Source: Pseudomonadota bacterium (GTDB taxonomy: Bacteria > Pseudomonadota > Alphaproteobacteria > Sphingomonadales > Sphingomonadaceae). Taken from it: a stretch of 5,571 nt of DNA. The stretch lies in the NCBI GenBank assembly GCA_023386515.1, contig JAEWJQ010000181.1, positions 1-5,571 on the forward strand, in the 5' to 3' direction. Position numbers and translations under genes: made by a program. Each line of letters opens with the position of its first letter. Positions within the stretch are counted from its first letter, which is position 1. The notes under the pieces were generated by a model. That model saw only the letters and a program-made list of their open reading frames with translations, was not told where the DNA came from and made no database searches. Shown here piece after piece: positions 1 to 5,571 of this stretch.

Positions 1-2
1 CC

Positions 3-35
3 GCCTACAGCTTCGTGACCTTGGTTCGGGAATAG
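3..35 (+). CDS. Possible C-terminal tail of an upstream gene (partial)
   Basis: One forward frame is open from the left edge and ends at TAG 33-35, reading AYSFVTLVRE. The residues look protein-like and the stop lies 81 nt before the next start, so this could be the last ten codons of the preceding gene. Ten residues are too few to name a family, and another forward frame is also open through this stretch. It may equally be intergenic sequence. Confidence 0.2.
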   Translation, partial: AYSFVTLVRE

Positions 36-50
36 CCGACGCGGCGGCGT

Positions 51-75
51 GGGACGCGCGCGTCTCTGCTACGAT
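51..75 (+). promoter_or_regulatory. Weak candidate promoter with a 12-bp palindrome
   Basis: GGGACGC at 51-57 and GCTACGAT at 68-75, 10 nt apart, resemble the Caulobacter-type housekeeping promoter (TTGACGS, 10-14 nt, GCTANAWC) at 5 of 7 and 6 of 8 positions. The perfect palindrome GACGCGCGCGTC at 53-64 overlaps the -35-like element and the spacer, where an operator could sit. If used, transcription would start near 82 and leave a leader of about 35 nt before the paiB-like start. In such G+C-rich sequence both matches could be chance. Confidence 0.25.
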
Positions 76-116
76 AAAGGGAGAACCGCCGTGTCGGTGG
101 CGGTCGGGGGACGGCG

Positions 117-763
117 ATGCTCTATACCAAGCCGGTGTTCGCGCCGGACAGCGAGGAGGCGGTGTTCGCGCTGATCGACCAGCTGCCGCTCGGCACGCTG
201 ATCACGATCCATGACGGCGTGCCGCAGTGTCGCATCCGGTCTTCGTCGGTGACCGAGCGGGGCGTCGGCTGATCAGCCATGTCGCCCGGAACAACGATCA
301 TGCGGCGTTGCTGCAGGACGGGCTGGCCGCGACGGCGACCTTTCTGGACACCGGCGGCTATGTCTCGCCATCCTGGTATCCGGCGGCACCGGCGCGGGAT
401 TCGGCACCGACCTGGGTCTTCCGCGTCGCGCATGTCCATGGGCGGCTGCGCCTGCTGTCGCGGGCGGAGACGATGCGGCATCTGGTCGATCTCGTCGCCC
501 AGACGAAGGCGGGGCGCGACCATGGCTGGTCGATCGGCGAACTGGGGCGAGAGGGCGTGCAGCGGCGGCTGGATGCGATCCAGGGGTTCACGCTGGAGAT
601 CGAGCGGATCGAGGCGAGCTTCCGCCTGGGCCAGGACGAGCGGCAGCGCGACTTGGCGGCCGCGGTCGCCGCTTACGATGCGCTCGGCGAGAGCAGGCTG
701 GCCGGGCTGATGCGCGCGGCGCGCGGCGACCTGCCGCCGGCGCCCGGCGGTCAAGATGATTGA
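117..763 (+). pseudogene. PaiB-type FMN-binding split-barrel protein, frameshifted
   Basis: Two adjacent frames together encode one FMN_bind_2/PaiB-family protein. The first part starts at ATG 117, after GGGGGA (106-111) at good Shine-Dalgarno distance, and reads MLYTKPVFAPDSEEAVF... to ...HDGVPQ. It then runs out of frame to TGA 270-272, giving only 51 aa. The rest continues in the -1 frame from codon GTG 227-229 (VSHPVFVGD...) to TGA 761-763. Restoring one G near 227 gives 215 aa, close to the usual PaiB length of about 210. Family landmarks in the repaired protein are PLGTL (24-28), SHVARNN (54-60), YVSPSWY (82-88), PTWVFRVAHVHG (98-109) and FRLGQDERQRD (169-179), the last corresponding to the usual KLSQN-type motif. 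Members are cytoplasmic flavin-binding proteins named after Bacillus PaiB, a repressor of sporulation and protease genes; the role here is unknown. GTG 227 could start a fragment, but it has no ribosome site and would lack the first strand region. A sequencing error is the main alternative to a true pseudogene. Confidence 0.85.
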
Positions 764-797
764 GTCGCCCTGCAACCTTCCTTAAAGGCGCGGGATC

Positions 798-1724
798 ATG
801 GAGCGGCTGGACGGCGGCTCGGCCATTCCGCCGCATCTGGCCGGCGGCATCGTCGCGCTCGGCAATTTCGACGGTTTCCACCTCGGTCACCAGGCGGTGG
901 TCGGGGCGGCGGTGGCGCGGGCGCGCGCCGAGGGGCGGCCGGCCCTGGTCGCGACCTTCGATCCCCATCCGGTGCGCCACTTCCGGCCCGACATGCCGCC
1001 GTTCCGGCTGACCACGCTCGACCAGCGGCAGCGACTGTTCGCCGAGGCGGGGGCGGATGCGATGGTGGTGTTCCGCTTCGACGGCGATCTGGCGAGCCTG
1101 TCGGCCGATGCGTTCGTCGCCGAGCGGCTGGTCGCCCGCCTCGCCATCGCCGGGGTGGTGACCGGCGCGGATTTCACCTTCGGCAAGGGCAAGAGCGGCG
1201 ATGTCGCAACACTGGCGGCGCTCGGCGAGCGGCACGGGTTCGTCGCGGACACCGTCGGGCCGGTGACGCTGGACGGCGAGCCGGTCTCGTCGAGCCGCAT
1301 CCGCGCCGCGCTGCGCCGGGGTGACGCACGTGAGGCGGCCCGCCTGCTGACCCGGCCGTTCGCGATCGCCGGCGTGGTGCAGCATGGCGACAAGGTCGGC
1401 CGGACGATCGGCTATCCGACCGCCAATCTGGACATGGGCAAGTATCTGCGCCCGGCCTACGGCATCTATGCGGTGACCGGGCGGCTGTCCGACGGGCGGG
1501 TGCTGACGGGCGCCGCCAATCTGGGCATCCGGCCGAGCTTCACCCCGCCGAAAGAATTGCTCGAGCCCTTTTTCTTCGACTTTTCCGGCGATCTGTACGG
1601 CCAGGCGATTGAGGTCGCGCTGATCGACTATATCCGCCCGGAAGCGAAGTTCGACGATCTCGACGCCCTGGTCCGCCAGATGGAGGCGGATTGTGCACGG
1701 GCGCGTGCGATCCTGCACGTATAG
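798..1724 (+). CDS. ribF: Bifunctional riboflavin kinase / FAD synthetase RibF
   Basis: This 308-aa cytoplasmic enzyme phosphorylates riboflavin to FMN and then adenylylates FMN to FAD; E. coli RibF is about 313 aa. The N-terminal FMN adenylyltransferase domain (about 15-185) shows the nucleotidyltransferase motif GNFDGFHLGH (22-31), TFDPHP (53-58), ADFTFGKGKSGD (124-135) and SSSRIR (164-169). The C-terminal riboflavin kinase domain (about 186-306) shows GRTIGYPTANL (201-211), GIYAV (222-226), NLGIRPSF (241-248) and LEPFFFDFSGDLYG (255-268), where Glu256 sits at the expected catalytic-base position. ATG 798 is well fixed: an in-frame TAA lies at 783-785, no other start codon falls between, and AAAGG (784-788) serves as ribosome site. 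It begins 34 nt after the paiB-like gene and ends 44 nt before ileS. All signature motifs are present, so it should be active. No FMN riboswitch is possible in the short gap before it. Confidence 0.97.
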   Translation: MERLDGGSAIPPHLAGGIVALGNFDGFHLGHQAVVGAAVARARAEGRPALVATFDPHPVRHFRPDMPPFRLTTLDQRQRLFAEAGADAMVVFRFDGDLASLSADAFVAERLVARLAIAGVVTGADFTFGKGKSGDVATLAALGERHGFVADTVGPVTLDGEPVSSSRIRAALRRGDAREAARLLTRPFAIAGVVQHGDKVGRTIGYPTANLDMGKYLRPAYGIYAVTGRLSDGRVLTGAANLGIRPSFTPPKELLEPFFFDFSGDLYGQAIEVALIDYIRPEAKFDDLDALVRQMEADCARARAILHV

Positions 1725-1728
1725 ACGA

Positions 1729-1758
1729 GTGACACAGGCGGCGGACTTCCGCTAGAGC
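1729..1758 (+). promoter_or_regulatory. Candidate promoter for ileS
   Basis: In the 44-nt gap between ribF and ileS, GTGACAC (1729-1735) and GCTAGAGC (1751-1758) match the Caulobacter-type consensus TTGACGS / GCTANAWC at 5 of 7 and 7 of 8 positions. The 15-nt spacing is one longer than the usual 10-14. GTGACA also matches the general -35 TTGACA at 5 of 6. A start point about six bases past the -10 would lie near 1764-1766, only 3-5 nt before the ileS ATG. A small inverted repeat, GCGG-ACTT-CCGC (1741-1752), lies in the spacer and has no following T-run, so it is not a terminator. Inferred from consensus only. Confidence 0.4.
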
Positions 1759-1768
1759 GCGCAATTCT

Positions 1769-4588
1769 ATGACCGACGCCTCTGCGCCCGATACCGCCCG
1801 CGACGCCGCCCCTGACGCCAACAGGGACTGGCGCGACACCGTCTTCCTGCCGAAGACCGACTTTCCGATGAAGGCCGGCCTCGCCGCCAAGGAGCCGGCG
1901 ATCCTGGAGCGGTGGCAGCGGATCGGCCTGTACGACCGGCTGCGCGCAATCCGTAAGGGGCGCGAGCTGTTCATCCTGCACGACGGTCCGCCCTACGCCA
2001 ACGGCGACATCCACATGGGCCATGCGATGAACAAGGTCCTGAAGGACATCATCGTGCGCAGCCAGTCGCTGATGGGCAAGGACGCGCCCTATGTGCCCGG
2101 CTGGGACTGCCACGGCCTGCCGATCGAATGGAAGGTCGAGGAGGCGTATCGCGCCAAGAAGCAGAACAAGGACGACGTGCCGGTCGCCGACTTCCGCGCC
2201 GAATGCCGCGCCTATGCGACGGGCTGGGTCGACGTGCAGCGCGGCCAGTTCCAGCGGCTGGGCGTGATGGGCGATTGGGCCGACCCATATCTGACCATGA
2301 ATTATGGCGCCGAGGCGGCGATCGTCGGCGAGCTGCTCAAGTTCGCCGAATCCGGCCAGCTGTATCGCGGCGCCAAGCCGGTGATGTGGTCGCCGGTCGA
2401 AAAGACCGCGCTGGCGGAGGCGGAGGTCGAATATGAGGACATCGTCTCGACCCAGATCGACGTCGGTTTCGAGATCGCGTCCGCGCCGGAAGCGGAGATA
2501 CTGGTCGGCGCGACCGCGGTGATCTGGACCACCACGCCGTGGACGATCCCGGTCAACCAGGCGCTCGCCTACAATCCGGCGCTCGACTATGTCCTGTTCC
2601 GCGGCGGCGAGCGGCGGTTCCTGGTCGAAGAGAATCTGCTGCCGGCGTTCCTTAAGCGCACCGGGCTGGCGATGGACGAGTTCGTCGCGCTGGTGAAGGG
2701 CGCGGCGCTGGAGGGCGCGACCGCGCGGCACCCGATGCACGCGCTGGGCGGCTTCTTCGCCAGGCCGCGGCCGTTCCTGGCCGGCGAGTTCGTGACGCGC
2801 GACGCGGGCACCGGCCTGGTCCGTATGGCGCCCGACCATGGCGAGGACGACTTCCTGCTGTGCAAGGCCAACGGCATCGAGCCGGTGTTCGCGGTCGACG
2901 GCGCCGGCTTCTACCGCGCCGACTGGGCGTGGCTGGGCGGCCAGGGCAGCGTCATCAACAAGAAGTTCGTCGGCGCCGACGGGCCGATCTGCACCGACCT
3001 GCGCGAGGCGGGGGCGCTGCTGTCCGCGTCCGACGATTTCGCGCACAGCTATCCGCACAGCTGGCGGTCGAAGGCGAAGGTGATCTTCCGCGCGACGCCG
3101 CAATGGTTCATCCCGATGGACCGCGCAATCCTGCCGCAGGGTGCCGGCACCCCGAGCAACGGCGCGACGCTGCGCGAAACCGCGCTCGACGCGATCGAGC
3201 ACACCCGCTGGGTACCGGAGCGGAGCCGCAACCGCATCCGCTCGATGGTCGAGGGGCGGCCCGATTGGGTGATCAGCCGCCAGCGCGCGTGGGGCGTGCC
3301 GATCGCGCTCTACGTCCACCGCCAGTCGGGCGAATATCTGGTCGATGCCGACGTCAACGCCCGCATCGTCGCGGCGTTCGAGGCCGGCGGCGCCGACGCC
3401 TGGTTCACCGCCGACCATCAGGCGCTGCTCGGCCCGGCTTACGACCTCGCCGATTACGAGGTGGTCGAGGATATCCTCGACGTCTGGTTCGATTCGGGCT
3501 CGACGCACGTCTTCACCGTCGAGGCGCGCTATGGCGAGGACGTGCGCGCCAATCTGTACCTCGAAGGCTCCGACCAGCATCGCGGCTGGTTCCAGTCGTC
3601 GCTGCTCGAAAGCTGCGGCACGCGCGGGCGGGCGCCCTATGACGCCGTGCTGACGCATGGCTTCGCGCTCGACGACAAAGGGCGCAAGATGTCGAAGAGC
3701 CTCGGCAACGTCGTCGATCCGCTGAAGGTGATCGGCGAGAGCGGGGCGGACATCTTGCGCATGTGGGTCGCCTCGACCGACTATTTCGACGATGTGCGGA
3801 TCGGCAAGGAGGTGCTGGCGACGGCGTCGGACGCCTATCGCAAGCTGCGCAACACCTTCCGCTACCTGCTCGGCGCGCTCGACGGGTTCGATGATGCGGA
3901 GAAGGTGCCGGTCGCCGCGATGCCGGAGCTGGAACGCTATGTGCTGACCCTGCTCGGCCGGCTCGACGTCGACCTGCGCGAGGCGGCGGAGGGTTTCGAG
4001 CTCAATCGCTACCTGCGCCGGCTGACCGACTTCGCCAACGAGGATCTGTCGGCCTTCTTCTTCGATATCCGCAAGGATTCGCTGTATTGCGACGCGGCGG
4101 ACGATCCGAAGCGGCGCGCCTATCGCACGGTGCTCGACCTGCTGTTCCACGCGCTCGTCCGCTATGCCGCGCCGATCCTGTGCTTCACCGCCGAGGAGGT
4201 GTGGCAGGCACGCTTCCCGAGCGAGGATCAGTCGGTGCATTTCCTCGAATGGCCGGAGCTGCCCGCCGTCGCCGGGGACGATCCGCTGTCGACCGACTGG
4301 GCGGACGTGCGGGCGCTGCGCCAGACGGTGACGGAGGCGATCGAGCCGCTGCGTCGCGAGAAGACCGTGCGCTCCAGCCTGGAGGCGGAGGTGACCGTGC
4401 CCGATCTGCCGTTGCCGGCGGCGGCGCTGGCGGAGACGTTCATCGTCGCGCGCGTCGATGCGGGCGAGGGGGTCACCGTGCGCCGCACCGACTATCACAA
4501 ATGCGGTCGATGCTGGCGGCATCTTCCCGAGGTCACGACCGACGGCGCGCTGTGCGGACGCTGCACGAAGGTGGTCGGCAATGCGTAA
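1769..4588 (+). CDS. ileS: Isoleucyl-tRNA synthetase
   Basis: This class I synthetase charges tRNA-Ile with isoleucine in the cytoplasm and hydrolyses mischarged valine. At 939 aa it matches E. coli IleRS (938). In order: a short Ala/Asp-rich N-terminal extension (1-20); the HIGH motif within PPYANGDIHMGH (74-85); GWDCHGLPIE just after it; the CP1 editing domain with WTTTPWTIP (253-261) and GTGLVRMAPDHGEDDF (347-362); SRQRAWGVP (503-511); DVWFDSGS (571-578); GSDQHRGWFQSS (600-611); KMSKS (640-644); the anticodon-binding helices; and a C-terminal zinc knuckle with Cys912, Cys915, Cys929 and Cys932. The editing-site Asp (361, equivalent to E. coli Asp342) and Asn263 are kept, but residue 352 is Arg where E. 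coli has His333. ATG 1769 is bounded by an in-frame TGA at 1730-1732 with no other start between. No clear Shine-Dalgarno precedes it, unlike the neighbouring genes. Its last 8 nt overlap lspA. Lineage suggests the ordinary bacterial IleRS type. Confidence 0.98.
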   Translation: MTDASAPDTARDAAPDANRDWRDTVFLPKTDFPMKAGLAAKEPAILERWQRIGLYDRLRAIRKGRELFILHDGPPYANGDIHMGHAMNKVLKDIIVRSQSLMGKDAPYVPGWDCHGLPIEWKVEEAYRAKKQNKDDVPVADFRAECRAYATGWVDVQRGQFQRLGVMGDWADPYLTMNYGAEAAIVGELLKFAESGQLYRGAKPVMWSPVEKTALAEAEVEYEDIVSTQIDVGFEIASAPEAEILVGATAVIWTTTPWTIPVNQALAYNPALDYVLFRGGERRFLVEENLLPAFLKRTGLAMDEFVALVKGAALEGATARHPMHALGGFFARPRPFLAGEFVTRDAGTGLVRMAPDHGEDDFLLCKANGIEPVFAVDGAGFYRADWAWLGGQGSVINKKFVGADGPICTDLREAGALLSASDDFAHSYPHSWRSKAKVIFRATPQWFIPMDRAILPQGAGTPSNGATLRETALDAIEHTRWVPERSRNRIRSMVEGRPDWVISRQRAWGVPIALYVHRQSGEYLVDADVNARIVAAFEAGGADAWFTADHQALLGPAYDLADYEVVEDILDVWFDSGSTHVFTVEARYGEDVRANLYLEGSDQHRGWFQSSLLESCGTRGRAPYDAVLTHGFALDDKGRKMSKSLGNVVDPLKVIGESGADILRMWVASTDYFDDVRIGKEVLATASDAYRKLRNTFRYLLGALDGFDDAEKVPVAAMPELERYVLTLLGRLDVDLREAAEGFELNRYLRRLTDFANEDLSAFFFDIRKDSLYCDAADDPKRRAYRTVLDLLFHALVRYAAPILCFTAEEVWQARFPSEDQSVHFLEWPELPAVAGDDPLSTDWADVRALRQTVTEAIEPLRREKTVRSSLEAEVTVPDLPLPAAALAETFIVARVDAGEGVTVRRTDYHKCGRCWRHLPEVTTDGALCGRCTKVVGNA

Positions 4589-5090
4589 GCTGCCCGTCGT
4601 CGGCCTGGTCACCGCGACCGTCGTGTTCCTGGTCGACCAATTGAGCAAGATCGGCGTCACGCGCGGTCTGGGTCTCACCGACCTGACCGACGCGCGCTAC
4701 ATCACGCCCTTCTTCAACCTGCGCTTCGTCGCCAATCACGGCGTGTCGCTCGGTTATCTGCATGCCGACACCGATGCGATGCGCTGGGCGCTGGTCGCGA
4801 TGACCGGCGCGATCGCCGCCGCGGTGGCGGTGTGGATGACGCGCGAGACGCAACGCGCCGATCGGATCGCGCTGGGCGCGATCCTGGGCGGGGCGATCGG
4901 CAATATCGTCGATCGCGTGCGGCTCGGCTATGTCGTCGATTTCGCCGATCTTCACTTCGGCGAATACCGGCCGTTCCTTGTCTTCAACGTCGCGGATGCG
5001 GCGATCACCCTCGGCGTGCTGGTGCTGCTTGTCCGCGCGCTCCTGATGCGCGACAAGCGCGACGCAGTTTCGGAGAATCCCCATGCGTAA
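4581..5090 (+). CDS. lspA: Lipoprotein signal peptidase (signal peptidase II)
   Basis: This 169-aa inner-membrane aspartyl protease removes the signal peptide from prolipoproteins after the lipobox Cys has been diacylglycerated. E. coli LspA is 164 aa. Four hydrophobic segments fit the family topology: about 4-18, 67-86, 95-113 and 134-155. Conserved blocks are DQLSK (19-23), NHGVSLGYL (52-60), GGAIGNIVDR (103-112), VVDF (118-121) and FNVADAAI (135-142). Asp120 and Asp139 fit the catalytic pair; their spacing of 19 equals that of Asp124/Asp143 in Pseudomonas LspA. The frame is open further upstream, to 4458, but that part lies inside ileS in another frame and would add unrelated Arg-rich sequence. 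ATG 4581 is preferred because it gives the normal length and has GAAGGTGG at 4567-4574 as ribosome site. It overlaps the ileS stop by 8 nt and the next gene's start by 8 nt, so translational coupling on both sides is likely. Confidence 0.96.
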   Translation: MRKLPVVGLVTATVVFLVDQLSKIGVTRGLGLTDLTDARYITPFFNLRFVANHGVSLGYLHADTDAMRWALVAMTGAIAAAVAVWMTRETQRADRIALGAILGGAIGNIVDRVRLGYVVDFADLHFGEYRPFLVFNVADAAITLGVLVLLVRALLMRDKRDAVSENPHA

Positions 5091-5493
5091 GTTCGTTGCC
5101 GTTGCCACTGGCCTTGCCTGCGTCGCCCTGCTGTCCGGCTGCGGCAAGCGCGGCTACGACCGCGCGCGTCCCGACGAATTCGCCGTCGCGCGTCAGGCGC
5201 CGCTGGTGATCCCGCCCGATTATTCGCTGGTGCCGCCGCAGCCGGGCGCGGCACGGCCGCAGGACAATGCCTCCACCGCGCAGACGCTGCAGGCGCTGTT
5301 CGGCGGCAATCAGCAGCGCAGCCAGGCGGAAAACGGCGTGCTGCAGCAGGCTGGCGACGATGCGGCCGATACCGGCATCCGTTCGTCGGCGGGCGATCCG
5401 GGCACCAACGTCGTCGACAAGGGTGCGACCACCCGCGACATCGTCGCCGCGCCCCAGGGCGACGGCCAGGACGCGCGCGCCTCGGCACAGTAA
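5083..5493 (+). CDS. DUF3035 / BamF-like outer-membrane lipoprotein
   Basis: This 136-aa protein has a lipoprotein signal peptide: basic MRK, a hydrophobic core (4-17) and lipobox LSGC (17-20), so Cys20 is the predicted lipidated residue. No Asp follows the Cys (GKR comes next), which favours sorting to the outer membrane. The only strongly conserved part is RARPDEFAVARQAPLVIPP (27-45) followed by PPQPGAARPQ (51-60), the hallmark of DUF3035. Alphaproteobacterial members are often labelled BamF after the lipoprotein found with the Caulobacter outer-membrane beta-barrel assembly machine; the motif has been likened to the extended N-terminal part of BamC. Residues after 60 are rich in Gln, Ala, Gly and Asp, look disordered and show no fold. 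ATG 5083 has a good ribosome site, GGAGA (5072-5076), and overlaps the lspA stop by 8 nt. Family and lipoprotein status are well supported; the BamF role is inferred from family naming. The protein would be processed by the adjacent LspA. Confidence 0.88.
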   Translation: MRKFVAVATGLACVALLSGCGKRGYDRARPDEFAVARQAPLVIPPDYSLVPPQPGAARPQDNASTAQTLQALFGGNQQRSQAENGVLQQAGDDAADTGIRSSAGDPGTNVVDKGATTRDIVAAPQGDGQDARASAQ

Positions 5494-5504
5494 GGTTTGA
5501 TACC

Positions 5505-5544
5505 AAGCCCCTCCCCTTCAGGGGAGGGGTTAGGGGTGGGGCTT
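5505..5544 (+). repeat. C/G-rich palindromic intergenic repeat with two alternative hairpins
   Basis: Eleven bases after the lipoprotein stop, CCCCTCCCC (5508-5516) and GGGGAGGGG (5521-5529) form a perfect 9-bp stem with loop TTCA. A second right arm, GGGGTGGGGCTT (5533-5544), pairs with 5505-5516 over 12 positions with one T-T mismatch and a 16-nt loop. The two folds exclude each other. I recall very similar C-runs and G-runs scattered between genes in Sphingomonas genomes, so this is probably one copy of a dispersed repeat. No T-run follows either stem, so it is not a standard intrinsic terminator, though it could stabilise the mRNA 3' end or slow the polymerase. Confidence 0.75.
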
Positions 5545-5565
5545 CACCGCGAACCCCATCGTCTC

Positions 5566-5571
5566 AGGAAA
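5566..5571 (+). promoter_or_regulatory. Probable ribosome-binding site of the next gene
   Basis: AGGAAA at the right edge resembles a Shine-Dalgarno sequence and may serve a + strand gene whose start lies just outside the window. In related genomes, as I recall, a peptidase M16 (insulinase/pitrilysin) gene often follows the DUF3035 gene, but nothing in this window shows that. No clear promoter was seen between the repeat and this site. Confidence 0.3.

Noticed and set aside
222..235. Programmed -1 frameshift as explanation of the split paiB-like gene
   Set aside because: No slippery heptamer of the X XXY YYZ type is present around CCGCAGTGTCGC, and PaiB proteins are not known to be made this way.
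588..1718. A 376-codon minus-strand frame opposite ribF
   Set aside because: Biased Arg/Gly/Pro/Ala composition with no motif; ribF on the other strand has every family signature.
1741..1752. Terminator between ribF and ileS
   Set aside because: Only a 4-5 bp stem with no T-run after it.
2860..3642. A 260-codon + strand frame inside ileS
   Set aside because: Arg-rich, low-complexity translation in an alternate frame of a well-supported gene; no motif and no ribosome site.
4458..4580. An upstream extension of lspA
   Set aside because: It lies within ileS in another frame, encodes Arg/Ala-rich sequence unlike LspA, and would place a charged stretch before the first membrane segment; ATG 4581 has a ribosome site and gives normal length.
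1628..4678. A 1016-codon open frame on the minus strand, antisense to ileS
   Set aside because: Its codons are in register with ileS so that its stops correspond to sense TTA, CTA and TCA, which are very rare in this G+C-rich coding style. The translation is Arg/Ala/Gln/His-rich with no recognisable motif, while the + strand has a full IleRS.
5508..5541. Standard intrinsic terminator after the lipoprotein gene
   Set aside because: The stem is strong, but no T-run follows on the + strand, and the reverse strand lacks one too; it is better described as a palindromic repeat.
1..5571. A mobile element, defence system, CRISPR array, tRNA or other novel system
   Set aside because: All + strand coding sequence is accounted for by conserved genes; no direct-repeat arrays, transposase, integrase or tRNA-like folds were seen, and composition is even throughout.

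Overview
The window reads as an ordinary chromosomal stretch of a G+C-rich alphaproteobacterium, most likely a sphingomonad (Sphingomonas or a close relative). The reasons are the strong G/C bias at third codon positions, the gene order ribF-ileS-lspA followed by a DUF3035 lipoprotein gene, the style of the IleRS and RibF sequences, and a C/G-rich palindromic repeat at the right end of a kind I recall from Sphingomonas intergenic regions. The assignment comes from memory of these families; no search was run.

Layout, all on the + strand. Positions 1-116 hold at most the tail of an unidentified gene and a weak promoter candidate. Positions 117-763 encode a PaiB-type FMN-binding split-barrel protein whose reading frame is broken by one missing base near 227. 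ribF (798-1724) makes FMN and FAD. ileS (1769-4588) encodes isoleucyl-tRNA synthetase. lspA (4581-5090) encodes signal peptidase II. Positions 5083-5493 encode a small DUF3035/BamF-like lipoprotein. The last 78 bases carry a palindromic repeat that can fold in two ways, then what looks like a Shine-Dalgarno sequence for a gene starting beyond the window.

The genes are tightly packed: gaps of 34 and 44 nt, then two successive 8-nt overlaps with the same sequence (ATGCGTAA). ileS, lspA and the lipoprotein gene therefore look translationally coupled. The lipoprotein is a natural substrate of the LspA encoded just before it, and the PaiB-like protein would bind the FMN made by RibF. A promoter-like sequence ends about ten bases before the ileS start, which has no Shine-Dalgarno sequence, so ileS may also be transcribed separately with almost no leader.

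I found no undescribed system. The points most worth checking are the frameshift in the paiB-like gene, an Arg where the IleRS editing site normally has His, and the two-state hairpin repeat at the right end. The first two could be single-base sequence errors.
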